Positions 1-7,000 of a stretch of DNA of 9,778 bases are shown piece by piece. Every line of letters starts with the position of its first letter. Position 1 is the stretch's first letter. The notes under the pieces are model-generated. The model made no database searches and was not told the origin of the DNA. It saw only the letters and a list, made by a program, of their open reading frames with translations. This DNA comes from JAAZFZ01 sp035647435 (GTDB taxonomy: Bacteria > Bacillota > Clostridia > Oscillospirales > Acutalibacteraceae), in assembly GCA_035647435.1 (NCBI GenBank), contig DASRNM010000126.1, positions 1 to 9,778 of the forward strand, read 5' to 3'. Made by a program: the position numbers and the translations under genes.

Positions 1-642
1 GGTTACGGCAAGTGCCGCAACGTAAGTCAAGGCGGCGGCAGATAATACCTTTTTGGCGGCATATAGCTCCTCGTCGAATAGCATGCCGTCTTCGTCCATG
101 ACCTTAACCGCTCTTCTGCTTGCATTAAATTCAACGGGTAATGTTACAATTTGAAAAACCGCAATCAAAGCATATAATAACAAACCGATTGTAATTAATG
201 GCCCATAGCCCATGAAGTATCCCAAAATCGCAAGCGGCAAGCCGAGCGTTGAACCTATATTAGCAACAGGCAACACCGCATTTCTAATTTTTATCGGCAG
301 ATATTTATGTGCATGCTGTGCGGCATGACCTGCTTCATGGCAAGCAATTCCAACGGCTGCAACAGACGTGCTGTCGTAAACATTTTCAGACAACCTTATT
401 ACATTTGATCGTGGGTCATAATGGTCTGTTAAATTACCACCGACTCTTTCAACCGCAACATCATTTATTCCATAATGAAAAAGAACACGCTTAGCAGCTA
501 GTTCGCCTGTTAGCCCCTTGCTGTTGCTAACTTGTGAAAACTTTGCAAATGTTCTTTTAACTTTCACTTGCATTATAATTGAGAAAATCAGTGCAGGCAC
601 TACAAAAATTAAATAGTATTGATCAAAGTAAAGCCAACCCAT
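1..642 (-). CDS. yugP: YugP-family membrane zinc metallopeptidase (3' end beyond the window)
   Basis: The first 214 codons of a putative neutral zinc metallopeptidase are visible, and the frame is still open at base 1. The family is usually about 225-235 residues, so probably only a short C-terminal tail is missing. Residues 9-25 form a hydrophobic membrane segment. Residues 102-106 read HEAGH, the zinc-binding HExxH signature, preceded by the family-type stretch LTDHYDPRSNVIRLS (residues 71-85). Residues about 121-170 are strongly hydrophobic and end in LPVEFNASRRA, where Glu171 is a plausible third zinc ligand (inference). The ATG at 642 follows an AAGAGG ribosome binding site, 15 bases after the fmt stop. 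The substrate is unknown; the protein should sit in the cytoplasmic membrane. In many Clostridia a gene of this family lies between fmt and rsmB, so rsmB may follow outside the window. Confidence 0.88.
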   Translation of the reverse strand, partial: MGWLYFDQYYLIFVVPALIFSIIMQVKVKRTFAKFSQVSNSKGLTGELAAKRVLFHYGINDVAVERVGGNLTDHYDPRSNVIRLSENVYDSTSVAAVGIACHEAGHAAQHAHKYLPIKIRNAVLPVANIGSTLGLPLAILGYFMGYGPLITIGLLLYALIAVFQIVTLPVEFNASRRAVKVMDEDGMLFDEELYAAKKVLSAAALTYVAALAVT

Positions 643-657
643 AGTTATACCTCTTTT

Positions 658-1590
658 CTATTTTAAAACTACACCCTTATCAATGTTGAATCCTCTTAGA
701 AAATCATTGGCGGGCATTCTTTTTCTGCCTTGCGCTTGCAGGGTAAGGAGTTCAATACAATTTCCGTCACCACAAGCAACTTTTAAAGTGTCTGTGCTTT
801 CTATTACCTCGCCTGCAAGGGCGTCTTTTGTTTTTTCGCCACTGATTATTGAGTTATATACCTTTATTGTTTTACCGTTATAGTAAAATGTTGCAATCGG
901 CCACGAGTTTAGCCCCCTGATGTGGTTATGAACGACATTTGCAGCGTTGTTCCAATCAATTCTGCTAATATCCTTTGAAAGCATAGATGCATAGCTTGCC
1001 TTGCTGTCATCTTGCTTTTGAGGGGTTATTGTACCGCTTATTATTCCCTTAATCGTGTCAGACATAATTTGAGAACCCAAAACAGACAGCCTGTCCCAAA
1101 GCTCGTCAGATGTTTCGTTGTCACCTATTTGCGTTTGTGCTGTCAAAAGTATATCTCCGGTGTCAAGCCCTGCGTCCATTTGCATGGATGTCACACCCGT
1201 GACCTTATCACCATTTAGGACTGCACGCTGAATTGGAGCAGCACCTCTGTATTTCGGAAGAAGCGACGCATGAATGTTGATACAACCGTATTTCGGAAGA
1301 TTAATTATGCTTTCGGGAAGAATTTTTCCATAGGCTACAACAATTATAATTTCGGGGTTTAAATCATTTAAAATCTCAATTACATCTTCTGATTTTAAGG
1401 TTGTAGGTTGATAGACCGGTATTTTATATTTCAAAGCCAAAACCTTGACCTCGGGCGAGGTCAACACATGACCTCGGCCCTTCGGTTTGTCGGGTTGAGT
1501 AAACACCGCTTTGATATTATGATTTTCGTTAATCAACCGTTCAAGGCATGGAACCGCAAAATCTGGGGTGCCCATAAATACGATATCCAA
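658..1590 (-). CDS. fmt: Methionyl-tRNA formyltransferase
   Basis: Transfers a formyl group from 10-formyltetrahydrofolate to Met-tRNA(fMet) in the cytoplasm, preparing the initiator tRNA. The 310-residue length is normal. The N-terminal Rossmann-like domain begins MDIVFMGTPDFAVP, followed by the substrate loop KPKGRG at about 35-40. The catalytic region has Asn105 and His107 in NIHASLLPKYRGAAPIQRA and Asp143 in GLDTGD, matching the Asn-His-Asp triad of formyltransferases. The C-terminal domain (from about residue 205) is the tRNA-binding part. The start is a TTG at 1590; no ATG gives the complete N-terminus, and an AGGAG site lies 7 bases upstream. It follows def by 15 bases, the usual pairing of the enzymes that add and remove the formyl group. 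The stop is TAG. Codons 37-49 contain an unusual set of inverted repeats, listed separately. Confidence 0.98.
   Translation of the reverse strand: MDIVFMGTPDFAVPCLERLINENHNIKAVFTQPDKPKGRGHVLTSPEVKVLALKYKIPVYQPTTLKSEDVIEILNDLNPEIIIVVAYGKILPESIINLPKYGCINIHASLLPKYRGAAPIQRAVLNGDKVTGVTSMQMDAGLDTGDILLTAQTQIGDNETSDELWDRLSVLGSQIMSDTIKGIISGTITPQKQDDSKASYASMLSKDISRIDWNNAANVVHNHIRGLNSWPIATFYYNGKTIKVYNSIISGEKTKDALAGEVIESTDTLKVACGDGNCIELLTLQAQGRKRMPANDFLRGFNIDKGVVLK
1445..1480 (-). other. Alternative hairpins inside fmt
   Basis: Read on the minus strand, bases 1476-1469 (CGAGGTCA) pair perfectly with 1463-1456 (TGACCTCG) across a 5-base loop. Allowing C1477 to bulge, GGG 1480-1478 also pairs with CCC 1455-1453. 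The middle segment can instead pair downstream: 1464-1457 (TTGACCTC) with 1452-1445 (GAGGTCAA) across a 4-base loop. The two folds exclude each other because they share the middle strand. The DNA encodes the conserved substrate-loop region of Fmt, so coincidence from coding constraint is possible. The pairings are seen directly; any role in expression is inference. Confidence 0.4.
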
Positions 1591-1597
1591 TTTAACA

Positions 1598-1602
1598 CTC
1601 CT
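1598..1602 (-). promoter_or_regulatory. Ribosome binding site fixing the TTG start of fmt
   Basis: AGGAG ends 7 bases before the TTG at 1590. It supports the non-ATG start, which also yields the normal MDIVFMGTPDFA N-terminus; starting at the internal ATG (1575) would remove the first beta strand. Confidence 0.75.
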
Positions 1603-1605
1603 AAC

Positions 1606-2055
1606 TCATTCAACAGATCTTATAACACGCTTTGTGAAAAGAATCCCGTTTAAATGGTCAATTTCATGGCAAAAACAACGTGCTTGAAGACCTTCGCCTT
1701 TATATATACACCATTGTCCGTTTCTGTTTTGTGCTTTAACCTTAACAATAGCGGGCCGTGAAGTTATACCATATTCACCTGGAACAGAAAGACAACCTTC
1801 GCCCTCCTCCTGAACACCTTCGGAATATATTATTTCTGGGTTAATTAATTCAAGCATTTTCTCGTCATTATCGACTATAACAACACGCTTAAGAACGCCG
1901 ACTTGAACTGCAGAAAGCCCTGCACCATTCTCTCTACGGACCGTTTCAAGCATATCGTCAAGTAAAACAGAAAGTTTTTTATCAAATTTTTCAACAATAC
2001 GACTTTTTTTATAAAGAATAGGGTCGCCTACTTTGACGATATTTCTATATGCCAT
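1606..2055 (-). CDS. def: Peptide deformylase
   Basis: Removes the N-formyl group from nascent proteins at the ribosome, using a bound metal ion (usually Fe2+). All three family motifs are present in 149 residues, a compact but normal length. Motif 1 is GAGLSAVQVG (44-53), with Gln51. Motif 2 is EGCLSVPG (86-93), with metal ligand Cys88. Motif 3 is HEIDH (130-134), with His130 and His134 as ligands and Glu131 as catalytic base. Motif 1 has Ser-Ala-Val where many enzymes have Ala-Ala-Pro, and Cys129 replaces the common Gln before HExxH; both look like tolerated lineage variants. The ATG at 2055 has a strong AGGAGGAG site. It lies 31 bases after priA and 15 before fmt, as in the classic def-fmt unit. 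Confidence 0.97.
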   Translation of the reverse strand: MAYRNIVKVGDPILYKKSRIVEKFDKKLSVLLDDMLETVRRENGAGLSAVQVGVLKRVVIVDNDEKMLELINPEIIYSEGVQEEGEGCLSVPGEYGITSRPAIVKVKAQNRNGQWCIYKGEGLQARCFCHEIDHLNGILFTKRVIRSVE

Positions 2056-2086
2056 TTTACAACTCTCCTCCTGTGTTTTGTATCTA

Positions 2087-4558
2087 TTACAGTATATTCT
2101 CAGGATTCATATCTGCGTATACACTTACTTTATTGTATTTGCTGTCTTTACCCATTTCGCACAGAACCTCTGCTATCATTTCCCTAAATTTAGAAGTATT
2201 GTGACATTTGATAATTAATCTATATCTATATTTGTTGCTTACTTTCATAACTCTTGCCGGCATAGGACCCAAAACAATCATTTTTTGATCTGAATATTTT
2301 TCCTTGGAAAGATTTTGTATAATCTCAAGAACCCTTTTTGAACCTGCCCTTGAAAATAGCTCTTCAGTACTTATCAAGCCTATAACACAAATATCGCAAT
2401 AGGGAGGATATATAAGCATCTTTCTTATTTTTATTTCAGAGTCAAAGAACGCTTCATAATCCTGTTTTTTAGCAAGATGTATAATATCGTTTTCGGGTGT
2501 CAGCGTTTGTATGATTGCTTTTCCCTCAAATTTGCCTCTGCCAGCTCGTCCAACAACCTGTGTCAACAAATTAAAGGTTCTTTCAAGACTTTTATAATCA
2601 TCATTATACAACTGTTGGTCAACAGATACAACTCCAACAAGGGTTACATTTTCAAAATCCAAACCCTTGGCAACCATCTGTGTGCCTAACATAATATCAT
2701 ATTGTTTGTCTGCAAATTTTTCAAGTTTGATCTCGTGTGAAAATTTGGACATAGTCGTATCTGTATCAAGCCTTAAAACTCTTGCTTGAGGAACCAGCTC
2801 TGACAGCTCTTCTTCAATCTTTTGAGTTCCGAACCCAGCGTATCTGACGGCATCACTCGCACACAGCGGACAAGTTGATGTAAAAGGAGCTGAATAACCA
2901 CAATAATGGCACATAAGCCTTTCATTTGAATGGTGATATGTAAGGGAAATGCTACATGAGGGGCAAGTAATAACATGTCTACAATCACGACAAGAAACAA
3001 AGGTATTATATCCTCTCCTGTTAATAAGCAGTATTGATTGATGACCTACCTCAAGGTTCGCTTGCAGCTGATTGACAAGCTCCGTGCTCAACGATGAAGT
3101 ATTACCGTTTCGCCTTTCATCGCACATGTCAACAGTAATCACCTTTGGTAGGGAAGCATTGCCGTACCTCTCGTCCAAAATGTTCAGCGAGTATCTGCCT
3201 TTTTTTGCAGCAGCAAAACTTTCAAGACTCGGGGTTGCCGATGAAAGAAGAAGGAGCGCGTTATGTTTTGCGCATCTAAACCTTGCAACATCTCTCGCAT
3301 TATATCTCGGGGATGATTCTGATTTATATGTATGTTCTTGCTCTTCGTCGATTATTATTAGCCCGATTTTCTCAAATGGAGCAAAAACAGCCGACCTTGT
3401 CCCAATAACAATTTTTGATTCGCCCCTTTTTACCCTTTTCCATTCATCAAGCCTTTCACCAACTGAAAGGGCGCTGTGGAAAACAGCCACCTCTTTACCA
3501 TATCTTTTTCTGAAAAGCTTTAATGCTTGCGGTGTCAAGGATATCTCCGGCACCATTAGAATAACACTCTCACCGTTATCAATCACTTCATCAATAAGTC
3601 TGGTATAAATGAGGGTTTTTCCACTGCCTGTTACACCAAAAAGCAATGACGCTCCACCGTCGTTTTTGTATTGTTCTTTCAACCTATTAAAAACTTCTTT
3701 TTGTTTTTTTGTTAACTCAATTTTACTGCGATCAGGAGTTGTTTGACTGTAATCATACGGGCTTCTGTAAACTTCATTTTCAAAAAACTCAACAACCCCC
3801 TTCTTCTCAAGGGAGGCAGGAACAGATGGGGTTAAGCCTGTGAAATAACAAACCTCTTTAATTGACGCACTTCCTATATCTTTTAAAAGCTCAACAACAG
3901 TGTTTTGTTTTTTTGTAAGCTTCGGCATTCTTTCAAATTCGCTGCCAATCGACGGGCTTAGACGTACCATTTTGACCGTTAAGTCACCAATATTCCGAAC
4001 AGCATCATAATTCCTTTGGAATAAGCCTTTTTTAACGAGTTGCTCGGGCAAATCACTTGACGATTCATACCCTAACAAGGACAAAATTCTTGACCGTTTA
4101 ACAAAAACGCCACGTTTGAGCAAATACTCATACATTTCCCTTTCCTCGTCGGAAAGCTTGTTGATGTCTTCACTATCTTTTAGAGGGATTGCCGAATATG
4201 ATATCTGCATTTTATGGTTGATACCCGATGGTAAAAGCACCTTTACAGCTTCAAATAAAGTGCAAAATGTTCTGTGTTTAAGCCATTTAGCCAGCTCAAG
4301 TTGCTCACTATTAATAAGCGATGCTTCATCAAGCACCGCCGCAATTTTTTTTATTGATTTTTTATTCTCGATAGAGCTAGCGTCACAAACATTGAATATT
4401 ATCCCCAAACGATGCTTGTTGCCCCTTCCAAAAGGCACAGTAACACGACAACCTGGTTTTGCCGCGTCTTTAAGATTATCATCAATAATGTAGTCAAAAA
4501 GCTTATCGAAGTGATATGCTGTGTTTTCAACAGCAACCTTAGCTATGCCCAACGACAT
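2087..4558 (-). CDS. priA: Primosomal protein N' (replication restart helicase PriA)
   Basis: A superfamily 2 DNA helicase that recognises stalled forks and D-loops and reloads the replicative helicase. The 823 residues are close to the roughly 805 of B. subtilis PriA. The N-terminal fork-binding domain starts MSLGIAKVAVENTAYHFDKL. Walker A is GVTGSGKT (308-315), Walker B is the DEEQ variant (404-407) followed by HTYKSESSPRYNARDVA, and motif III is SAT (440-442). Eight cysteines at 523, 526, 532, 535, 550, 553, 563 and 566 form the two zinc-binding clusters inserted between the helicase lobes. GTQMVAKG (625-632) and QVVGRAGR (667-674) are the C-lobe motifs. The ATG at 4558 is preceded by AGGGGTGAT. 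It starts 18 bases after rpoZ with no coaBC between, unlike B. subtilis. No key residue is missing. Confidence 0.98.
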   Translation of the reverse strand: MSLGIAKVAVENTAYHFDKLFDYIIDDNLKDAAKPGCRVTVPFGRGNKHRLGIIFNVCDASSIENKKSIKKIAAVLDEASLINSEQLELAKWLKHRTFCTLFEAVKVLLPSGINHKMQISYSAIPLKDSEDINKLSDEEREMYEYLLKRGVFVKRSRILSLLGYESSSDLPEQLVKKGLFQRNYDAVRNIGDLTVKMVRLSPSIGSEFERMPKLTKKQNTVVELLKDIGSASIKEVCYFTGLTPSVPASLEKKGVVEFFENEVYRSPYDYSQTTPDRSKIELTKKQKEVFNRLKEQYKNDGGASLLFGVTGSGKTLIYTRLIDEVIDNGESVILMVPEISLTPQALKLFRKRYGKEVAVFHSALSVGERLDEWKRVKRGESKIVIGTRSAVFAPFEKIGLIIIDEEQEHTYKSESSPRYNARDVARFRCAKHNALLLLSSATPSLESFAAAKKGRYSLNILDERYGNASLPKVITVDMCDERRNGNTSSLSTELVNQLQANLEVGHQSILLINRRGYNTFVSCRDCRHVITCPSCSISLTYHHSNERLMCHYCGYSAPFTSTCPLCASDAVRYAGFGTQKIEEELSELVPQARVLRLDTDTTMSKFSHEIKLEKFADKQYDIMLGTQMVAKGLDFENVTLVGVVSVDQQLYNDDYKSLERTFNLLTQVVGRAGRGKFEGKAIIQTLTPENDIIHLAKKQDYEAFFDSEIKIRKMLIYPPYCDICVIGLISTEELFSRAGSKRVLEIIQNLSKEKYSDQKMIVLGPMPARVMKVSNKYRYRLIIKCHNTSKFREMIAEVLCEMGKDSKYNKVSVYADMNPENIL

Positions 4559-4576
4559 AGAATCACCCCTAATTAA

Positions 4577-4786
4577 TTAGATATTCCTAATTTCCTCAGG
4601 CTCAATAATTGTAAACTTACCGTCAAGAATTTCTTCAATGGCAAGGCTGACCGGTTTTTCTGTAATAATAATGCCATTCTCTTCCGCTTCTTCGGCAATT
4701 ATTCTCGCACGCTTTGCCGTAGCAGTAACAAGAGAATACCTGCTGACATGGCCTTTCAGTACTTTCCTTAAATCATTATTAATCAT
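4577..4786 (-). CDS. rpoZ: DNA-directed RNA polymerase omega subunit
   Basis: A small subunit that helps fold and hold the beta' subunit in RNA polymerase. The protein is 69 residues from the preferred ATG at 4786, within the usual 65-90. The family core is SRYSLVTATAKRARII (residues about 15-30), followed by the PVSLAIEEILDGKF segment (about 45-58) typical of Firmicute omega. A TTG at 4792 would add two residues, but the TGAGG site sits 9 bases from the ATG and only 3 from the TTG. The start overlaps the end of gmk by 8 bases, so translation is probably coupled. Gmk and omega are adjacent in many bacteria. The stop codon falls inside a 12-bp AT-rich palindrome (4569-4580) of doubtful meaning. 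Confidence 0.95.
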   Translation of the reverse strand: MINNDLRKVLKGHVSRYSLVTATAKRARIIAEEAEENGIIITEKPVSLAIEEILDGKFTIIEPEEIRNI

Positions 4787-5396
4787 TTTCAATTACCTCA
4801 TCAATCAAATATTTTAATCTCAATGAGCTTTGTCTTTCAGCTCTTATTATTGCTCTGATATCACTTACAGCATAGTCAAGAAGGTCATTGACGACAATAT
4901 AATTATACTCCGTGGAGCGTCTAATCTCGTCAACTGCAATCTGCAACCTTTTTCGAATGTCATCAACATGCTCAGACTCTCTTTTGAATAGCCTTTCGCG
5001 CAAAACACTCATAGATGGTGGCATTAAGAAAATGCTGACTGCATCAGGATATATCTCTCTGATCTTTTGGGCACCGTGAACATCTATCTTAAGAATTACG
5101 GTTTCACCTTCCGACAACCACTGGTCAATAACCGATTTCGGTGTGCCGTAATAATTATTATTATAAATTGCATATTCAAGAATTTGGTCACATTCAATTT
5201 TCCTCAAAAAGTAATTTTTTGTTACAAAATAATAATGTAGACCATCAATTTCCCATATTCTTTTCGGACGGGTAGTCAATGAAATCGATACCTTTAAATC
5301 GTCACCAAGCTTTGAAAGCTCATTCAAAACAGTATCTTTCCCCGAACCCGACGGGCCCGAAAGAATAATCAGCAACCCTTTTTTCTCAACCTTCAT
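4779..5396 (-). CDS. gmk: Guanylate kinase
   Basis: Phosphorylates GMP to GDP with ATP in the cytoplasm, feeding GTP, dGTP and (p)ppGpp pools. The protein is 205 residues, the family norm, from the ATG at 5396, which follows a strong GAGGAGG site; the frame is open further upstream but that would add an atypical tail inside remA. The P-loop is GPSGSGKD (14-21). GMP contacts are recognisable: Ser39, Arg43 and Arg46 in SLTTRPKR, and Tyr-Tyr-Gly in NNYYGT. The conserved Arg-x-Gly-Glu motif reads RIWEIDG here, so a normally invariant glycine is Trp48. The lid region (FKRESEHVDDIRKRL) is intact. The start overlaps remA by 11 bases and the end overlaps rpoZ by 8. The remA-gmk-rpoZ order is the same as in B. 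subtilis. Confidence 0.97.
   Translation of the reverse strand: MKVEKKGLLIILSGPSGSGKDTVLNELSKLGDDLKVSISLTTRPKRIWEIDGLHYYFVTKNYFLRKIECDQILEYAIYNNNYYGTPKSVIDQWLSEGETVILKIDVHGAQKIREIYPDAVSIFLMPPSMSVLRERLFKRESEHVDDIRKRLQIAVDEIRRSTEYNYIVVNDLLDYAVSDIRAIIRAERQSSLRLKYLIDEVIEND
4796..4800 (-). promoter_or_regulatory. Ribosome binding site of rpoZ
   Basis: TGAGG lies inside the end of the gmk coding region, 9 bases before the ATG at 4786 and only 3 before the alternative TTG at 4792. The spacing decides in favour of the ATG. Confidence 0.65.
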
Positions 5397-5661
5397 TTTC
5401 TGCCTCCTCAATTTCATTCTCGTCGCACTCATCGTTTAGTCGGTTTGCAACGGTTTCAGATTGCAGATAGGTTAATATTACATGGTCGCTATCCGTTATT
5501 ATTACCGCCCTTGTTCGACGACCGTGTGTGGCATCAATCAACATCCCTCGTTCTTTACAGTCCTGAATTATTCTCTTGATTGGAGCTGATTCAGGGCTGA
5601 CAATTGCTACAAGTCTTGACGCATTAACCATGTTGCCAAAGCCAATATTTATCAGTTTCAT
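5386..5661 (-). CDS. remA: RemA-family regulator (DUF370, extracellular matrix regulator)
   Basis: A small DNA-binding protein. In B. subtilis the orthologue RemA forms rings that bind DNA and activate biofilm matrix and osmoprotection genes; whether it controls the same targets here is unknown. The 91-residue protein starts MKLINIGFGNMVNASRLVAI and carries the family core SPESAPIKR (22-30) and GRRTRAVIITDSDHVIL (47-63). The last 20 or so residues are a very acidic tail (DECDENEIEEAENEG), outside the conserved fold and likely flexible. The ATG at 5661 is preceded by GGGGG at 9 bases spacing. The gene begins 18 bases after yicC and overlaps gmk, the same order as B. subtilis yloC-remA-gmk. Confidence 0.95.
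   Translation of the reverse strand: MKLINIGFGNMVNASRLVAIVSPESAPIKRIIQDCKERGMLIDATHGRRTRAVIITDSDHVILTYLQSETVANRLNDECDENEIEEAENEG
5403..5409 (-). promoter_or_regulatory. Ribosome binding site fixing the gmk start
   Basis: GAGGAGG lies within the last codons of remA, 6 bases before the ATG at 5396. It supports a 205-residue Gmk rather than the 217-residue reading from an upstream in-frame start at 5432. Confidence 0.85.
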
Positions 5662-5679
5662 TGTGATATCCCCCGAGTT

Positions 5680-6558
5680 TTATTCGATATTTTGAATCTG
5701 TTCTCTAATTTTTTCAACCTCTGACTTAATTTCGAGAACCCTGCGAGCAATTTCAACATCTAATGCTTTTGAGCCGATTGTGTTCGTTTCGCGATTTATC
5801 TCTTGAACAAGAAAATCCATCTTTCTTCCGATTGCACCATCGACATTCAAAAAGTCGCGCAATTGGTCAATATGGCTACGCAATCTGACTGTCTCTTCCG
5901 CAACAGCAACCTTGTCTGCAAACAGGGCGGCCTCAGTCAAAATTCTTTGTTCGTCAACCTGAGCATTGTCAAGAAATTCCTTCATTTTGAGAATAAGCTT
6001 GTCATTATATTCCTTAACGCTTTGCGGTGATCTTTCTTCAACAAACTCAACATTTTCAAGAATAACATTTGCCCTTGACAAAACATCATCTCTCAGCCGT
6101 CTGCCTTCGTTCTCTCTCATATTCAAAAAACGTTCAACAGCTTGACCGGCAACCTCTTTAACCGCTTTCCATATTCTTTCTTCATCAGCCTGTTCTTTAC
6201 GAATTGAAAAAATATCTGGGTATTTTGAAAGAGTCGAAACAGAAACGTCATTATCTATTCCATATTTTTCCGACAGTTCGTTGAGCGAATTGATGTATCC
6301 TGATGCAATAGAATGGTTTATTTCTATTATAATATCACTTTCTTCAAGAGCTTCTATTTGAACAAAGCATTCAACTTTTCCCCTGCTTATTATGCCTTGC
6401 ATATAACTTTTTAGCTTTTCATCGAGAAAGCCATATGTACGGCCAGTTCTGGAATAAAATTCAAAAAAACGATGGTTCACGCTTTTAATCTCACAAACAA
6501 TGCTATAGCCATCAACCTTCTCCTGTGCGCGACCATAGCCTGTCATACTTTTTATCAT
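5680..6558 (-). CDS. yicC: YicC/YloC-family endoribonuclease
   Basis: A 292-residue YicC-family protein. Family members have been characterised as endoribonucleases, and E. coli YicC is linked to small-RNA turnover; the substrate here is unknown. The N-terminal domain begins with the hallmark MIKSMTGYGRA and continues with EIKSVNHRFFEF (23-34). The C-terminal domain (DUF1732, about 208-292) contains DFLVQEINRETNTIGSKA and ends in the conserved REQIQNIE. The middle (about 100-200) is a charged helical region. The ATG at 6558 is preceded by GAGG at 7 bases spacing. It is the first gene after the promoter at 6592-6621 and heads the eight-gene run down to yugP. Confidence 0.96.
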   Translation of the reverse strand: MIKSMTGYGRAQEKVDGYSIVCEIKSVNHRFFEFYSRTGRTYGFLDEKLKSYMQGIISRGKVECFVQIEALEESDIIIEINHSIASGYINSLNELSEKYGIDNDVSVSTLSKYPDIFSIRKEQADEERIWKAVKEVAGQAVERFLNMRENEGRRLRDDVLSRANVILENVEFVEERSPQSVKEYNDKLILKMKEFLDNAQVDEQRILTEAALFADKVAVAEETVRLRSHIDQLRDFLNVDGAIGRKMDFLVQEINRETNTIGSKALDVEIARRVLEIKSEVEKIREQIQNIE

Positions 6559-6591
6559 ATAAAAACCTCATTTGTTATATTCATAACCTAT

Positions 6592-6621
6592 ATTGTAACA
6601 ATTTTTTTCATGTTTTGTCAA
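6592..6621 (-). promoter_or_regulatory. Sigma-A-type promoter of the yicC-to-yugP operon
   Basis: On the minus strand a perfect -35 box TTGACA (6621-6616) is followed after 18 bases by TACAAT (6597-6592), which matches 5 of 6 bases of the consensus -10. Transcription would start near 6585, giving a leader of about 25-30 bases before the yicC ATG at 6558. The -35 box begins one base after the TAA stop (6625-6623) of the upstream gene, and no terminator hairpin lies between, so read-through from region A is also likely. No operator is obvious. Confidence 0.8.
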
Positions 6622-6622
6622 A

Positions 6623-7000
6623 TTAATTTTCGACTCCACAACATCCCTGGCATCCTCCCAAAAGAATGTCAGGTATTTCTGCCGATAACACATCGTTTTT
6701 GTACTTAAAACCAATTTTTATAGCTACTTTTGCAATTGAATCATCATTGATTTTTGCAATATAAGCTCCTCTGTTGGCAGCAAAATAAAGTGCAGATCTC
6801 AAAAGCCCTTCTTCAACAATAAAATTCTTTGAATTGCCCGCGCTGACACTCATAACAGTTACACTATATCCCTCAAGCTTTGAAATGCAAGCACCAACTT
6901 CACGGCCATCATCTAATGCAACATAACCGAAAATTCCATTTATATCGTTGAGCTCGTCCCCAAAATTGTCTGAACCCAAGATTGGTTTAAATTCAATCAA
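6623..7000 (-). CDS. Small GNAT-like protein with cysteine tail, function unknown
   Basis: A 125-residue protein that I cannot assign. The pattern resembles the second half of a GNAT acetyltransferase: strand GYVALDDGREVGACI (25-39), strand YSVTVMSVSA (45-54), helix EEGLLRSALYFAANRGA (63-79), then a late IGFKYKNDVLSAEIPDIL (96-113). The acetyl-CoA loop normally shows Arg/Gln-x-x-Gly-x-Gly/Ala; here the matching place reads AGNSKNFIVEEG, so binding is doubtful. The C-terminus carries Cys117, Cys120 and Cys121 in GGCQGCCG, possibly a metal or redox site (inference). There is no signal peptide or membrane segment. The start is TTG at 7000, supported by AAGGAG 8 bases upstream; the first in-frame ATG is codon 50. 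It overlaps rluB by 8 bases, so translation is probably coupled. The coding pattern and overlap make it a real gene; the fold call is moderate. Confidence 0.75.
   Translation of the reverse strand: MIEFKPILGSDNFGDELNDINGIFGYVALDDGREVGACISKLEGYSVTVMSVSAGNSKNFIVEEGLLRSALYFAANRGAYIAKINDDSIAKVAIKIGFKYKNDVLSAEIPDILLGGCQGCCGVEN

Noticed and set aside
309..494. A histidine-rich 61-codon frame on the plus strand
   Set aside because: It is antisense to the HEAGH-containing region of yugP, and the His/Gln content comes from that overlap.
2773..3000. A 75-codon minus-strand frame with cysteines and histidines
   Set aside because: It is a frame-shifted reading of the priA zinc-cluster region; the priA frame is intact through it.
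3072..3608. A 178-codon open frame on the plus strand
   Set aside because: It lies wholly antisense to the helicase core of priA, shows no recognisable protein pattern, and the minus-strand reading is certain.
4569..4580. A perfect 12-bp palindrome CTAATTAATTAG over the rpoZ stop
   Set aside because: It is almost all A/T, short, and lacks a run of T afterwards, so it is neither a credible terminator nor a supported operator.
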